Below, piece after piece: positions 8,236 to 15,468 of a stretch of DNA of 37,914 bases. A program made the translations under genes and the position numbers. The DNA comes from Nostoc linckia FACHB-104 (GTDB lineage Bacteria; Cyanobacteriota; Cyanobacteriia; Cyanobacteriales; Nostocaceae), in NCBI RefSeq assembly GCF_014696615.1, contig NZ_JACJQJ010000079.1, positions 1-37,914 on the forward strand. The letters run 5' to 3'. Every line of letters starts with the position of its first letter. Position 1 is the first letter of the stretch. The notes beneath the pieces are model-generated. The model searched no databases. It was not told the origin of the DNA and saw only the letters and a list, made by a program, of their open reading frames with translations.

Positions 8236-8290
8236 GTAGAGTCAGCATCAAGCGCTAAAACCTATATATGGTAGGTATTGCCGACTCTAC
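8236..8290. other. Three-part stem-loop
   Basis: GTAGAGTC (8236-8243) pairs with GACTCTAC (8283-8290), extended by GC/GC after one mismatch. Inside, ACCTA (8260-8264) pairs with TAGGT (8272-8276). A compact element of 55 bases just beyond the 21-bp array; it may be a structured RNA end or a small dispersed repeat. Confidence 0.45.
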
Positions 8291-8456
8291 AACGAAGATT
8301 AAAGATTATGTAATTTTTGCAATAATCAAACCGGATTCTTAGATTTTATGATTAAGGAACTTCCAGTAAATCTTAAGTAGGGGAGCCACTGCGTTGCCTT
8401 GCCCTCTAGAATATTTTCATGTGTCGCTTGATAAATATCCTCTAAAGATGCCTATA

Positions 8457-8487
8457 AGTTATTCAGAAATAACTCTTATTTAAGAGT
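8457..8487. other. Two overlapping hairpins
   Basis: AGTTATT / AATAACT (8457-8474) and ACTCTTA-TT-TAAGAGT (8472-8487) share three bases, so only one can form at a time. They lie in the gene-free stretch 8291-8739, where I see nothing else of note; it is downstream of the minus-strand acetyltransferase. Confidence 0.35.
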
Positions 8488-8739
8488 ATTTACTTTAACC
8501 AAACACTACTGAAGAAAAAAGTGGGGAATTAGATACAGGTTATCTTCTTCCCCCTTCACCTGGTGTTGCTGAAGCAACTTGGTATGAACACTAATAACTA
8601 TTACAGTCTGTTATGGAGCTACTGTGTATCTGATATGGATTTACTATGAAATTTTTTGGCTCAATTTGCCTAACAGCAATCACACTGAAGGATTTACGCA
8701 CCCAATTGATAATTCATAACTCATAATTCTGCCAAGTTA

Positions 8740-9315
8740 CTAAGATTTGGGCATTTCCCAGTGAGGATTTGTCAGACTTGTCATAATATGATCTTGCCAT
8801 TGCCCATTAATTAATAAATAGTCCCTAGCATACCCTTCAACAACAAAACCCAGCTTTTTAAGAACATTGCCACTACGTTGGTTATGTGGCATATAATTTG
8901 CCATGATCCGGTGCATATTTAATTCTTGAAAGACATAGTTAGTAGCTGCCTTTAATCCTTCTGCCATATAGCCTCTACCCTGTTCATCTTCTGCCAGGCT
9001 ATAACCGACATAGCAAAAATGGGCAGCACCTCTAACAAAATTCGTAAAATTAATCGTGCCAATAATTTCTGTTAAGCTTTTTTTGGGATAAATAAATAAT
9101 TTTAACGAGTGACCATTAATAAATTCTAGTAAATTACCTTCAACCTGATATTGCCAGTATTTGACAGTAAAAAAATCGTTAGCCCATTTGGGGTAATATG
9201 GGGTAAGATAATCTTTGTTCGTAGTAAAATATTTGAGGATTTGCGGTATATCCTCTTGAATACCGATTCTTAATAACAGGCGATCGCTCGTTATCAATGG
9301 TAGTTCTGATTTCAT
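8740..9315 (-). CDS. RimJ/RimL-type GNAT N-acetyltransferase
   Basis: A 191-residue GNAT enzyme that would move an acetyl group from acetyl-CoA to an amine, possibly the N-terminus of a ribosomal protein. Seen: TSDRLLLRIGIQEDIPQILKYF at the N-terminus, the acetyl-CoA binding motif DEQGRGYMAEGLKA (about 112-125; Q/R-x-x-G-x-A type), and the closing LNMHRIMANYMPHNQRSGNVLKKLGFVVEGYARDYLLINGQWQDH, which is a textbook RimJ/RimL ending. Start at ATG 9315 gives the standard N-terminus. It stands alone between gene-free stretches. The natural substrate is not predictable. Confidence 0.8.
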   Translation of the reverse strand: MKSELPLITSDRLLLRIGIQEDIPQILKYFTTNKDYLTPYYPKWANDFFTVKYWQYQVEGNLLEFINGHSLKLFIYPKKSLTEIIGTINFTNFVRGAAHFCYVGYSLAEDEQGRGYMAEGLKAATNYVFQELNMHRIMANYMPHNQRSGNVLKKLGFVVEGYARDYLLINGQWQDHIMTSLTNPHWEMPKS

Positions 9316-9740
9316 AAACTAGATAACTAACGTGAGTCTTGTCAGTAAATTTTGCAGATACAGAAGTTTTCATATCCCTTGTGGCTAGGGAAAAGTACAA
9401 GGGAAACTAGGGAAAGGTTTAAATTTACCATTTTTCCTTTCTCCATTAACTGAAACATATTGATGTTGTCAGCTGCTTGATACCTACTTGATTAAAATTG
9501 CACAGATAAATGTAATCTAGGTTACAGAAATCTGTGAAAGATTGCACACAATTCAATTTACCAGCAGTCAGCCTTGCTGTCTTACCCTTTTGTGCTGAAA
9601 CAGTGTAAATCGATGGATTTATTAAGTTACCAGAGGTGCTGTACTATTGCCGCTAACCCACCCTACGCACTTTATCCTTTTTTGACTGTGAATCTACTGG
9701 ACAAGCAGAATAATTGATAAGCTGATTTTTAATATCTACA
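9316..9740. other. Gene-free stretch upstream of bioB
   Basis: About 425 bases between the minus-strand acetyltransferase start and the bioB leader hairpin. It should hold both divergent promoters, but I cannot single out convincing -35/-10 pairs. No repeat block or small gene was seen. Confidence 0.4.
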
Positions 9741-9819
9741 ACAGCATGGTGAAAAAGCGATCGCAACTTCAGCACAATACGCAACGTAAATTTGTGCGAT
9801 CGCTTCGCCTAAATGCTGT
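9741..9819 (+). promoter_or_regulatory. Long HIP1-containing hairpin in the bioB upstream region
   Basis: Three collinear pairings form one long stem: ACAGCAT (9741-9747) with ATGCTGT (9813-9819), GGTG with CGCC, and AGCGATCGCA (9756-9765) with TGCGATCGCT (9795-9804). Each main arm holds one HIP1 octamer. It ends 64 bases before the bioB start. It could be part of the 5' leader or a mobile palindrome; the position makes a regulatory role worth testing. Confidence 0.4.
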
Positions 9820-9872
9820 ATCTTAGGATATTCAACAAAAAGACAGCTCTTGGTAAATCCAGTCTATTAACT

Positions 9873-9877
9873 AAGGA
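9873..9877 (+). promoter_or_regulatory. Ribosome binding site of bioB
   Basis: AAGGA, six bases before ATG 9884 and only three before GTG 9881. The spacing favours the ATG as start. Confidence 0.6.
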
Positions 9878-9883
9878 TAAGTG

Positions 9884-10897
9884 ATGTCGGTGGGAAGAAT
9901 ACGCTACGATTGGCAGGAAGCAGAAATTCAGGCGATATATAATACGCCATTGCTAGAGCTTATTTATCAAGCTGCTAGTGTACATCGCCAATATCATAAT
10001 CCCAAACAAATTCAAGTCTGTAAGCTAATCTCTATTAAAACTGGGGGTTGTCCAGAAGATTGCAACTATTGCGCCCAATCTTCCCGCTACAAAACTGAGG
10101 TAAAAGCAGAAGCACTTTTAGAAAAAGAAACTGTAGTCAGTATTGCTCAAAAAGCTAAAGACACTGGTGTCAGCCGGGTTTGCATGGGTGCAGCTTGGCG
10201 TGAGGTGAAGGATAATTCCCAATTTGAAACAGTGCTAGAAATGGTGCAAGAAGTCACCGCTATGGGTTTAGAAGTCTGTTGTACCTTGGGGATGCTAACA
10301 ACGGATCAAGCCAAGCGATTAGAAGCAGCTGGACTTTATGCTTATAACCATAATTTAGATACTTCCCGGGAACATTACAGCACCATCATCACCACCAGGA
10401 CTTACGACGATCGCCTAAATACGATTGAAAATGTCCGCCAGACTAATGTTACCGTATGTTCCGGTGGCATACTTGGCTTGGGTGAAACTGCAAGCGATCG
10501 CATCGCCATGTTACATACCTTGGCAAACCTCAGCCCTCATCCCGAATCTGTACCAATTAATATTCTCTCCCAAGTACCAGGCACACCCTTAGAAAATCAG
10601 CCTGATGTTCCTATCTGGGAGATAGTGCGGATGATTGCGACAGCACGTATTGTTATGCCAGCCTCAGACGTGCGTCTCAGCGCTGGGAGGGCAAGACTTT
10701 CCGAAGTAGAACAAGCTTTCTGCTTTATGGCTGGAGCTAATTCTATCTTTTCTAGCGATGACAACAAAATGCTGACAGTTACCACACCCTGTCCAGATTA
10801 CGATAGCGATCGCGAAATGCTCAACCTGCTGGGCTTAGAAATGCGTCCTCCCGCCACCAGAGAAGTTAAGGTGTCAACTCCTGCGACTGTCGGATAA
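9884..10897 (+). CDS. bioB: Biotin synthase
   Basis: A 337-residue radical-SAM enzyme that inserts sulfur into dethiobiotin, the last step of biotin synthesis; cytoplasmic. The radical-SAM cluster motif is C56-x3-C60-x2-C63 ([16 protein letters not shown]). Further BioB blocks: [36 protein letters not shown], and the conserved Arg in [10 protein letters not shown] that binds the 2Fe-2S cluster donating sulfur. Length is normal. The ATG at 9884 is chosen over the overlapping GTG at 9881 from the AAGGA spacing. No other bio gene is in the window. A GC-rich hairpin and a terminator follow it. Confidence 0.95.
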   Translation: MSVGRIRYDWQEAEIQAIYNTPLLELIYQAASVHRQYHNPKQIQVCKLISIKTGGCPEDCNYCAQSSRYKTEVKAEALLEKETVVSIAQKAKDTGVSRVCMGAAWREVKDNSQFETVLEMVQEVTAMGLEVCCTLGMLTTDQAKRLEAAGLYAYNHNLDTSREHYSTIITTRTYDDRLNTIENVRQTNVTVCSGGILGLGETASDRIAMLHTLANLSPHPESVPINILSQVPGTPLENQPDVPIWEIVRMIATARIVMPASDVRLSAGRARLSEVEQAFCFMAGANSIFSSDDNKMLTVTTPCPDYDSDREMLNLLGLEMRPPATREVKVSTPATVG

Positions 10898-10907
10898 TTG
10901 ATTGAAA

Positions 10908-10960
10908 GCGGCGGTAAACTTCATCCCCTTGTGGATGCAGAGGAATAGCCGTGCCGCCGC
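10908..10960. other. GC-rich hairpin after bioB
   Basis: GCGGCGG (10908-10914) pairs with CCGCCGC (10954-10960); an inner CATCC / GGATG hairpin lies around 10922-10937. It starts 11 bases past the bioB stop and may protect the 3' end of the message or be a dispersed palindrome. Confidence 0.45.
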
Positions 10961-11005
10961 TTGGGGCATTGGGTATTGGGCATTGGAAACTTCTTCTCCA
11001 TGCCT

Positions 11006-11038
11006 AAAAACTCCATCACCAAGGTGGGTAGAGTTTTT
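11006..11038 (+). terminator. Intrinsic terminator downstream of bioB
   Basis: AAAAACTC pairs with GAGTTTTT, with an inner CACC-AA-GGTG stem. The A-rich 5' arm and T-rich 3' arm make it functional in both directions, and it sits between bioB and the convergent petL. Confidence 0.55.
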
Positions 11039-11106
11039 CATTTTCTCGATGAAAAGTCCTCAGATTATTAGTCTGGGGCTATACAACAGATGAGGCACAA
11101 ATAATC

Positions 11107-11134
11107 GTAGGGGTACAAAATTTTGTACCCCTAC
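11107..11134. repeat. 28-bp perfect palindrome
   Basis: A 14-base arm GTAGGGGTACAAAA is followed at once by its exact reverse complement, with no spacer. Located between the convergent bioB and petL genes. Probably a dispersed cyanobacterial palindrome; it may add to termination. Confidence 0.7.
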
Positions 11135-11230
11135 CGTTTTACTCTATCTGCATACAAAGCCTGACAAAGCAAGCTTTCAAGAGAATTCTCCCTTATATAG
11201 CAATCCGTGAAGGATTTGTGAAATCTTACC

Positions 11231-11259
11231 GTTGACTGTCAACAGTCAACAATCAACAG
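11231..11259. repeat. STRR of GTTGACT/CAACAGT type
   Basis: GTTGACTG-TCAA-CAGTCAAC forms an 8-base stem, followed by AATCAACAG. Relatives are at 21633-21677 and 23770-23813. Placed just after the petL stop on the petL strand, it could act as its 3' hairpin. Confidence 0.55.
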
Positions 11260-11295
11260 CCAAAACCGATATTTTTCACAACTGAAAGAGGATTA

Positions 11296-11391
11296 CTATA
11301 TTATCTTGGCTGAACGCAGGCCGAACAACAGCCCAACAGCAATCCCAGTGAACACAGCCAAGAAACCAATATAAGATACGACTCCAAGCAT
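11296..11391 (-). CDS. petL: Cytochrome b6f complex subunit PetL
   Basis: A 31-codon gene. The product, starting [16 protein letters not shown] and ending [12 protein letters not shown], is one membrane helix and matches the Nostoc-type PetL pattern (M-L-x-x-V-x-Y-I-G-F-L-A-x-F-T-G-I-A ... [11 protein letters not shown]). PetL is a small peripheral subunit of the thylakoid cytochrome b6f complex that stabilises the dimer. A Shine-Dalgarno GGAGAAA lies seven bases upstream of the ATG (at 11391). A perfect 12-bp palindrome lies 45 bases upstream of the start. The gene is convergent with bioB and has no b6f neighbour, as usual for petL in cyanobacteria. Confidence 0.85.
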   Translation of the reverse strand: MLGVVSYIGFLAVFTGIAVGLLFGLRSAKII

Positions 11392-11435
11392 TAATCTTTC
11401 TCCACAAGACTTTAATAAATCTATCTTAATGGAGT

Positions 11436-11447
11436 GGGAGTACTCCC
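11436..11447 (-). promoter_or_regulatory. Palindrome in the presumed petL promoter
   Basis: GGGAGTACTCCC, a perfect 12-bp dyad 45-56 bases upstream of the petL start. On the petL strand it is followed by TAAGAT, a fair -10 hexamer, so the dyad would cover the -35 region and could be an operator. Inference only. Confidence 0.3.
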
Positions 11448-11522
11448 GTTACAGTCGTTTGCCCATTCCGTATTTTTGTAGGGTGGGCTTCAATACTGCT
11501 CGGTTAAGAATTTTAAACTCTT

Positions 11523-11616
11523 AATTTGGTTTGGGGAAAAGGTGAAAGGGGAAGGGTTAAAGGTTTTTTCTTGCCCTTTTACCCTTCCCCTTTTCCCCTT
11601 AACCGACAAGTATTGG
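11523..11616 (+). repeat. Intergenic hairpin repeat, copy A
   Basis: An imperfect hairpin of purine-rich and pyrimidine-rich arms around a T/A-rich loop (AAAGGTTTTTTCTTG). It ends in AACCGACAAGTATTG. The reverse complement matches 28657-28739 over nearly its full length with small gaps. The rest of the gap 11392-11900 holds no gene I can support. Confidence 0.6.
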
Positions 11617-11900
11617 GGTGGGCTTTACCAGAGGCTATTTTCCAGCCTGATGATTATCTTTCCAGTAGTGGCAACACTAAGGTTCTGGAAAACAAGAGTA
11701 ACAGAGTTTTCACAGTTCTTTCAGTATTCAAGAGCTAGACGTGAAGTAGTGATATCATATCGGCTTGAATGACCATGTGATTTTTCACATACCTAGAACA
11801 TAGTGGATACAAAAAAAAGATTGTGATAGTTTTAGGAATTACGTTAAAAACTTTTCTAGCTTTCCAGCTTATTGGGTAAGTATGGGAAAATCAATATTTA

Positions 11901-11953
11901 CTATAGGAAAAGGATAGTTATTTCTTCGCCATCCTTTTTTTCTTAGCCTATAG
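11901..11953 (+). promoter_or_regulatory. Structured leader upstream of corA
   Basis: An outer stem CTATAGG (11901-11907) / CCTATAG (11947-11953) and an inner stem AAAAGGAT (11908-11915) / ATCCTTTT (11931-11938), the latter followed by further Ts. The inner hairpin with its T-run looks like a terminator placed 113 bases ahead of corA, so transcriptional attenuation is possible. It does not match the known Mg-sensing M-box as far as I can tell. Confidence 0.4.
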
Positions 11954-12065
11954 GTATTAGGGTAATGATTTACTTTCTATATTACAGAATTTTTTGATTT
12001 TATCTAAATTAAAAATTATTGTTTTACCGCTTGTAAATTAACAATACTCATTGAGGAAAAAGTTC

Positions 12066-13208
12066 ATGCTCAACAAAATCCGTCGGAGTCATCACGTTAA
12101 CAAAGAGTCATTTATGCGTGATTTTTTTCACGAACCAGGCAATATACCTGGAACCCTAGTTATTGATGATAATGCTTATTATCCTGAAATCATTTTAATT
12201 GATTACAATTCCGATAATTATACAAAACAAGAAATAGCATCACCTGAAGAATGTATACCATTTTTGGATGCACAATCTGTATCTTGGGTTGATGTTAGAG
12301 GTTTAGGTAATATCGATATTTTACAAAGAGTTGGTCAAGTCTTTGATTTACATCCTCTAGTTTTAGAAGATGTAGTGAATATGGCAGAGCGTCCCAAAAC
12401 AGAAGACTATGAAGACCAATTATTAATAATTGCCCGCATGGTAGTACCGAAGGTAAATGCATTTGGATTTTACAGCGAACAAGTGAGTTTAGTATTAGGA
12501 AAAACCTATTTACTCACAGTCCAAGAAGAACCAGAACATGATTGCTTTGACGCAGTGCGATCGCGCATTGAAAAATCGAAGGGAATTATCCGCAAATCAG
12601 GAGCAGATTATTTAACTTATGCCCTATTAGATGCCATTATTGATGGCTTTTTCCCTGTATTAGAGCGTTATGGCGAGCAAATAGAAGATTTAGAAAACGA
12701 AGTAATTACTAAACCAACTCAGAAAACACTACAGAAGATTTACAAAATTAAACGAGAATTACTACAACTACGTCGCGCCATCTGGCCCCAAAGAGATGTA
12801 ATTAGTTCTCTGATGCGTGATAGCGGAGAAAATATCAGTGATGAGGTGCGAATTTATCTCAGAGATTGTTATGACCACGCAGTGCAAGTAATTGACATGG
12901 TAGAAACCTACCGGGAACTGACTTCAGGATTAATGGATGTTTACCTGTCAGCAGTTAGTAACAAAATGAATGAAATCATGAAAATATTGACAGTGGTTTC
13001 CTCGATTTTTATTCCCTTAACTTTTGTAGCAGGAATTTACGGGATGAACTTCAATACCGAAAAATCACCATATAATATGCCTGAACTGAATTGGTATTTC
13101 GGTTATCCACTGTGCTTGGCTGTGATGGCTGCGATCGCAGGCGGATTACTTTTCTTTTTCTGGCGGCGAGGCTGGCTAGAAAAGTCTCTAACGATTAAGC
13201 AAGATTAA
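12066..13208 (+). CDS. corA: CorA family magnesium/cobalt transporter
   Basis: A 380-residue CorA-type channel for uptake of Mg2+ (also Co2+, Ni2+) across the inner membrane, acting as a pentamer. A large cytoplasmic N-terminal alpha/beta domain (VSWVDVRGLGNIDILQRVGQVFDLHPLVLEDV) and long helices (FPVLERYGEQIEDLENEV ... IKRELLQLRRAIWPQRDV) precede two C-terminal membrane segments. The diagnostic YGMNFN is at 325-330, at the end of the first membrane helix. The ATG at 12066 is preferred over the in-frame TTG at 12051 because GAGG (12053-12056) sits nine bases before it. The short C-terminus after the second helix is basic, as in the family. A structured leader with a terminator-like hairpin lies upstream, and an unknown gene follows 62 bases later. 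Confidence 0.93.
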   Translation: MLNKIRRSHHVNKESFMRDFFHEPGNIPGTLVIDDNAYYPEIILIDYNSDNYTKQEIASPEECIPFLDAQSVSWVDVRGLGNIDILQRVGQVFDLHPLVLEDVVNMAERPKTEDYEDQLLIIARMVVPKVNAFGFYSEQVSLVLGKTYLLTVQEEPEHDCFDAVRSRIEKSKGIIRKSGADYLTYALLDAIIDGFFPVLERYGEQIEDLENEVITKPTQKTLQKIYKIKRELLQLRRAIWPQRDVISSLMRDSGENISDEVRIYLRDCYDHAVQVIDMVETYRELTSGLMDVYLSAVSNKMNEIMKILTVVSSIFIPLTFVAGIYGMNFNTEKSPYNMPELNWYFGYPLCLAVMAAIAGGLLFFFWRRGWLEKSLTIKQD

Positions 13209-13270
13209 ATATGGTACATCAGTATGGATCGGATATACGAAATTAATACAGGGAGTCTATATTCTAAATT

Positions 13271-13978
13271 ATGAGAAGCGGTGACCAAAATTTACTTGTA
13301 TTGACGCTTTATATCATCGGTGTCTCTTACATCTTTAACCTGATGATTGAATCGATTGACGACAAAATTAAATTTGAATATCAAAAAAAAGTCGTTGACG
13401 ATCAACTAAAAGAAAACAATTTAGACGATAAGGTGGGAATTTCTTTTAAACTTAGCCCTTCACACTCTTTTGACGAATTGAAAGAATTATCGGTTAGCAT
13501 TGAAAATAAATCTGCCGATCATGCTATTTACATTGACTGGGATAACAGTTCTTTGGTAGTCGAGCATAGTAAGCAATCGCGTCGAGTAATTCGTAAATCA
13601 CCAGACTTAACCCGTGACTTAGCTGTACCACAAAGCCCCAGTCTTGTTGCTCCTAAAAAAACTATGACTGAATTAGTGACAGCAGAAGATGTTTTTGAGC
13701 GTGATAAAGATACTGGAACTTACTCAGCCAAAAAACCCATAGTCAATATCAGTGGTTTGCAAAAAAGTCCTGTGAAGGCGCAAAGGAAGCTATACAACGA
13801 CTTTGTTAACAGAACAAAACAATTAGAATTTTCCATACAACTAGTGCTGCGGATATCTGAACTGCGCTTAGGGATTGCTCCCGGTCAAAACGTCCCGCCA
13901 ATGTGCATTATTAATTGTCCTTTCACAATTAGAAAACTGCCCTGGACATACGCTCTACCTTGGAATAAAAGGAAGTAA
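13271..13978 (+). CDS. Membrane-anchored protein of unknown function
   Basis: A 235-residue protein I do not recognise. The N-terminus is one hydrophobic segment (LLVLTLYIIGVSYIFNLMI, about 8-26) with no signal-peptidase site, so a signal anchor is likely. The next part is highly charged, then a beta-rich region (VGISFKLSPSHSFDELKELSVSIENKSADHAIYIDWDNSSLVV) that resembles an immunoglobulin-like or arrestin-like strand pattern. The C-terminus holds two Cys in PPMCIINCPFTI. It follows corA by 62 bases on the same strand and may share its transcript. rnpB begins 45 bases after the stop, so an rnpB promoter must overlap the end of this gene or the short gap. Confidence 0.65.
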   Translation: MRSGDQNLLVLTLYIIGVSYIFNLMIESIDDKIKFEYQKKVVDDQLKENNLDDKVGISFKLSPSHSFDELKELSVSIENKSADHAIYIDWDNSSLVVEHSKQSRRVIRKSPDLTRDLAVPQSPSLVAPKKTMTELVTAEDVFERDKDTGTYSAKKPIVNISGLQKSPVKAQRKLYNDFVNRTKQLEFSIQLVLRISELRLGIAPGQNVPPMCIINCPFTIRKLPWTYALPWNKRK

Positions 13979-14022
13979 CTTAAATTCAGACACACAGCTC
14001 CATCCAAGATTACACTGGATCT

Positions 14023-14487
14023 AAGGAGAGAGTAGGCGTAGGCGGTTGCAGATCAGTCACAAAAACTGGTTTGAGGAAAGTCCGGGCTCCCGAAAGACCA
14101 AACTTGCTGGATAACGTCCAGTGCGAGCGATCGTGAGGATAGTGCCACAGAAAGATACCGCCAAAGTCAGTACTGAGTAATGAGTGCTGAGTGCTGAGAA
14201 AAAAAAACTCAGAACTCAGAACTCAGCACTCAGAACTGTTTTGGTAAGGGTGCAAAGGTGCGGTAAGAGCGCACCAGCAACGTCGAGAGGCGTTGGCTCG
14301 GTAAACCCCGGTTGGGAGCAAGGCGAAAGGAACTATGGTTGGTCTTTTACCAGTTCCGCCAAAACAGAGCCGCTAGAGGCGTTTGGTAACAAACGTCCCA
14401 GATAGATAACCGCCCTCATGTAGAGAAGTTACTTGTAACATTTCTACATTCGAGAACAGAACCCGGCTTACTACCAACTCTTTCCTC
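14023..14487 (+). ncRNA. rnpB: RNase P RNA (catalytic RNA subunit)
   Basis: The ribozyme that trims the 5' leader from pre-tRNAs. Conserved parts in order: the P1 5' strand AGGAGAGAGT (14024-14033), GAGGAAAGTCCGGGCTCCC (CR I, about 14073-14091), CCACAGAAAGATACCGCC (about 14146-14163), GGTAAGGGTGCAAAGGTG, GGTAAACCCCG, and the 3' AGATAGATAACCGCC region followed by AGAACCCGGCTTA. The P1 3' strand ACTCTTTCCT (14477-14486) closes the molecule. The P12 region is enlarged by a heptamer repeat, which explains a length near 465 nt. The exact ends are set from the P1 pairing. The promoter is in the short gap after 13978; TACACT (14012-14017) could be its -10. Confidence 0.93.
14168..14237 (+). repeat. 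STRR insert in rnpB (P12 helix)
   Basis: TGAGTGC-type heptamers, a run of nine As, then CTCAGAA/CTCAGCA heptamers: the two arms are complementary and extend a hairpin. STRR inserts at this place in rnpB are an established feature of heterocyst-forming cyanobacteria. Confidence 0.85.
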
Positions 14488-14658
14488 TTTTTGGCATTTG
14501 GTGTTTGTCTTTAGGCGTTTGGCGCTAAAATTTTTAGCTCAACTAGATTTCTTAATTTTGAATTTTGAATTTTGCGGAAAGTTGCGTGCGGGGGTTCCCC
14601 CCGCCCTTGCAAACTTTCCAAGACGAATTTTGAATTGTTTCTCCCCCTTTCTGATTTA
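14488..14658. other. Spacer between rnpB and rnc with a TTTTGAA repeat
   Basis: Contains TTTTGAA heptamers at about 14551-14573 and a hairpin-prone G/C tract (GGGGGTTCCCCCC, about 14590-14602). The reading frame of rnc is open through part of it but does not encode RNase III-like residues. Confidence 0.45.
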
Positions 14659-15378
14659 ATGTCCCTCGCTTATCCACGCCGTCAGCGTCAGCTGGAAAAT
14701 TTAGTTAAAAAATTAGGTCTGCCAAAAGAAGCACCTATACAATGGCACCTTTTAGACTTGGCGCTAACTCATCCCACTGTCTCAGAGTCAGCAAATTATG
14801 AACAGTTGGAATTTGTTGGTGATGCTGTGGTGCGGCTAGTCGCAGCTATTGTCTTGTGGGAACATTATCCAGATTGTCCGGTGGGAGATTTTGCCGCAAT
14901 TCGTTCGGTACTGGTGAGCGATCGCATTTTGGCTCAGTTAGCCAGAGAATATGGATTGGAACTTTATTTATTGGTTGCTGGTAGTGCGACTGCTGATAAA
15001 GTTGGTCAAGAATCTCGATTAGCAGATGCTTTTGAAGCTGTTCTCGGTGCATTGTACCTAAGTACCAACAATCTCAGTCTAATTCGTCTTTGGCTTGACC
15101 CTCACTTCAAACAACTAGCCGCAGAAATTCGTCTCGATCCAGCTAGGCTAAATTACAAAGCTGCTCTGCAAGAATGGACTCAGGCACAATTTAAGGTTTT
15201 GCCAGAATATCGGGTTGTAGAAGTGACTCAACCCCACCGCAACCAAGAACGTTTCCTTGCTGAAGTGTGGTTGCATGGTAAACAGTTAGGTCAAGGTAAG
15301 GGACGCTCAATTAAAGCTGCGGAACAAGCAGCAGCGAAGGTAGCATTTTTATCCATTAGTAATCCGGAACAACCCTGA
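14659..15378 (+). CDS. rnc: Ribonuclease III
   Basis: A 239-residue double-strand-specific RNase that processes rRNA precursors and structured mRNAs. The N-terminal nuclease domain (1-150) carries the signature NYEQLEFVGDAVV with E51 and D55, and the second acidic pair D123/E126 in LADAFEAVLGALYL; these are the four metal-binding positions. The C-terminal dsRNA-binding domain (about 164-235) has NYKAALQEWTQAQ and the closing GKGRSIKAAEQAAAKVAFLSI. The frame is open from 14572, but MSLAYPRRQRQL at 14659 is the natural start. It lies 171 bases after rnpB; the pair may be partly cotranscribed, as both act in RNA processing. Confidence 0.93.
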   Translation: MSLAYPRRQRQLENLVKKLGLPKEAPIQWHLLDLALTHPTVSESANYEQLEFVGDAVVRLVAAIVLWEHYPDCPVGDFAAIRSVLVSDRILAQLAREYGLELYLLVAGSATADKVGQESRLADAFEAVLGALYLSTNNLSLIRLWLDPHFKQLAAEIRLDPARLNYKAALQEWTQAQFKVLPEYRVVEVTQPHRNQERFLAEVWLHGKQLGQGKGRSIKAAEQAAAKVAFLSISNPEQP

Positions 15379-15468
15379 ACTCAATAGAGAATATCAGAGT
15401 TGATAATTCAGTTATGACTCAAGAGTCTAAACTCCAGTGTCAAAATTTTGACTCTTGGCAAATAACTA

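Noticed and set aside
10902-11093. 63-codon plus-strand frame after bioB
   Set aside because: It runs through the post-bioB hairpin and the terminator; composition is that of repeats.
11526-11772. Two overlapping plus-strand frames before corA
   Set aside because: Both are translations of the hairpin repeat and neighbouring low-complexity DNA.
12033-12047. NtcA-like site upstream of corA
   Set aside because: GTA and TAC are separated by nine bases, not the required eight.
14184-14405. 73-codon frame inside rnpB
   Set aside because: It overlaps the conserved core of the RNase P RNA.
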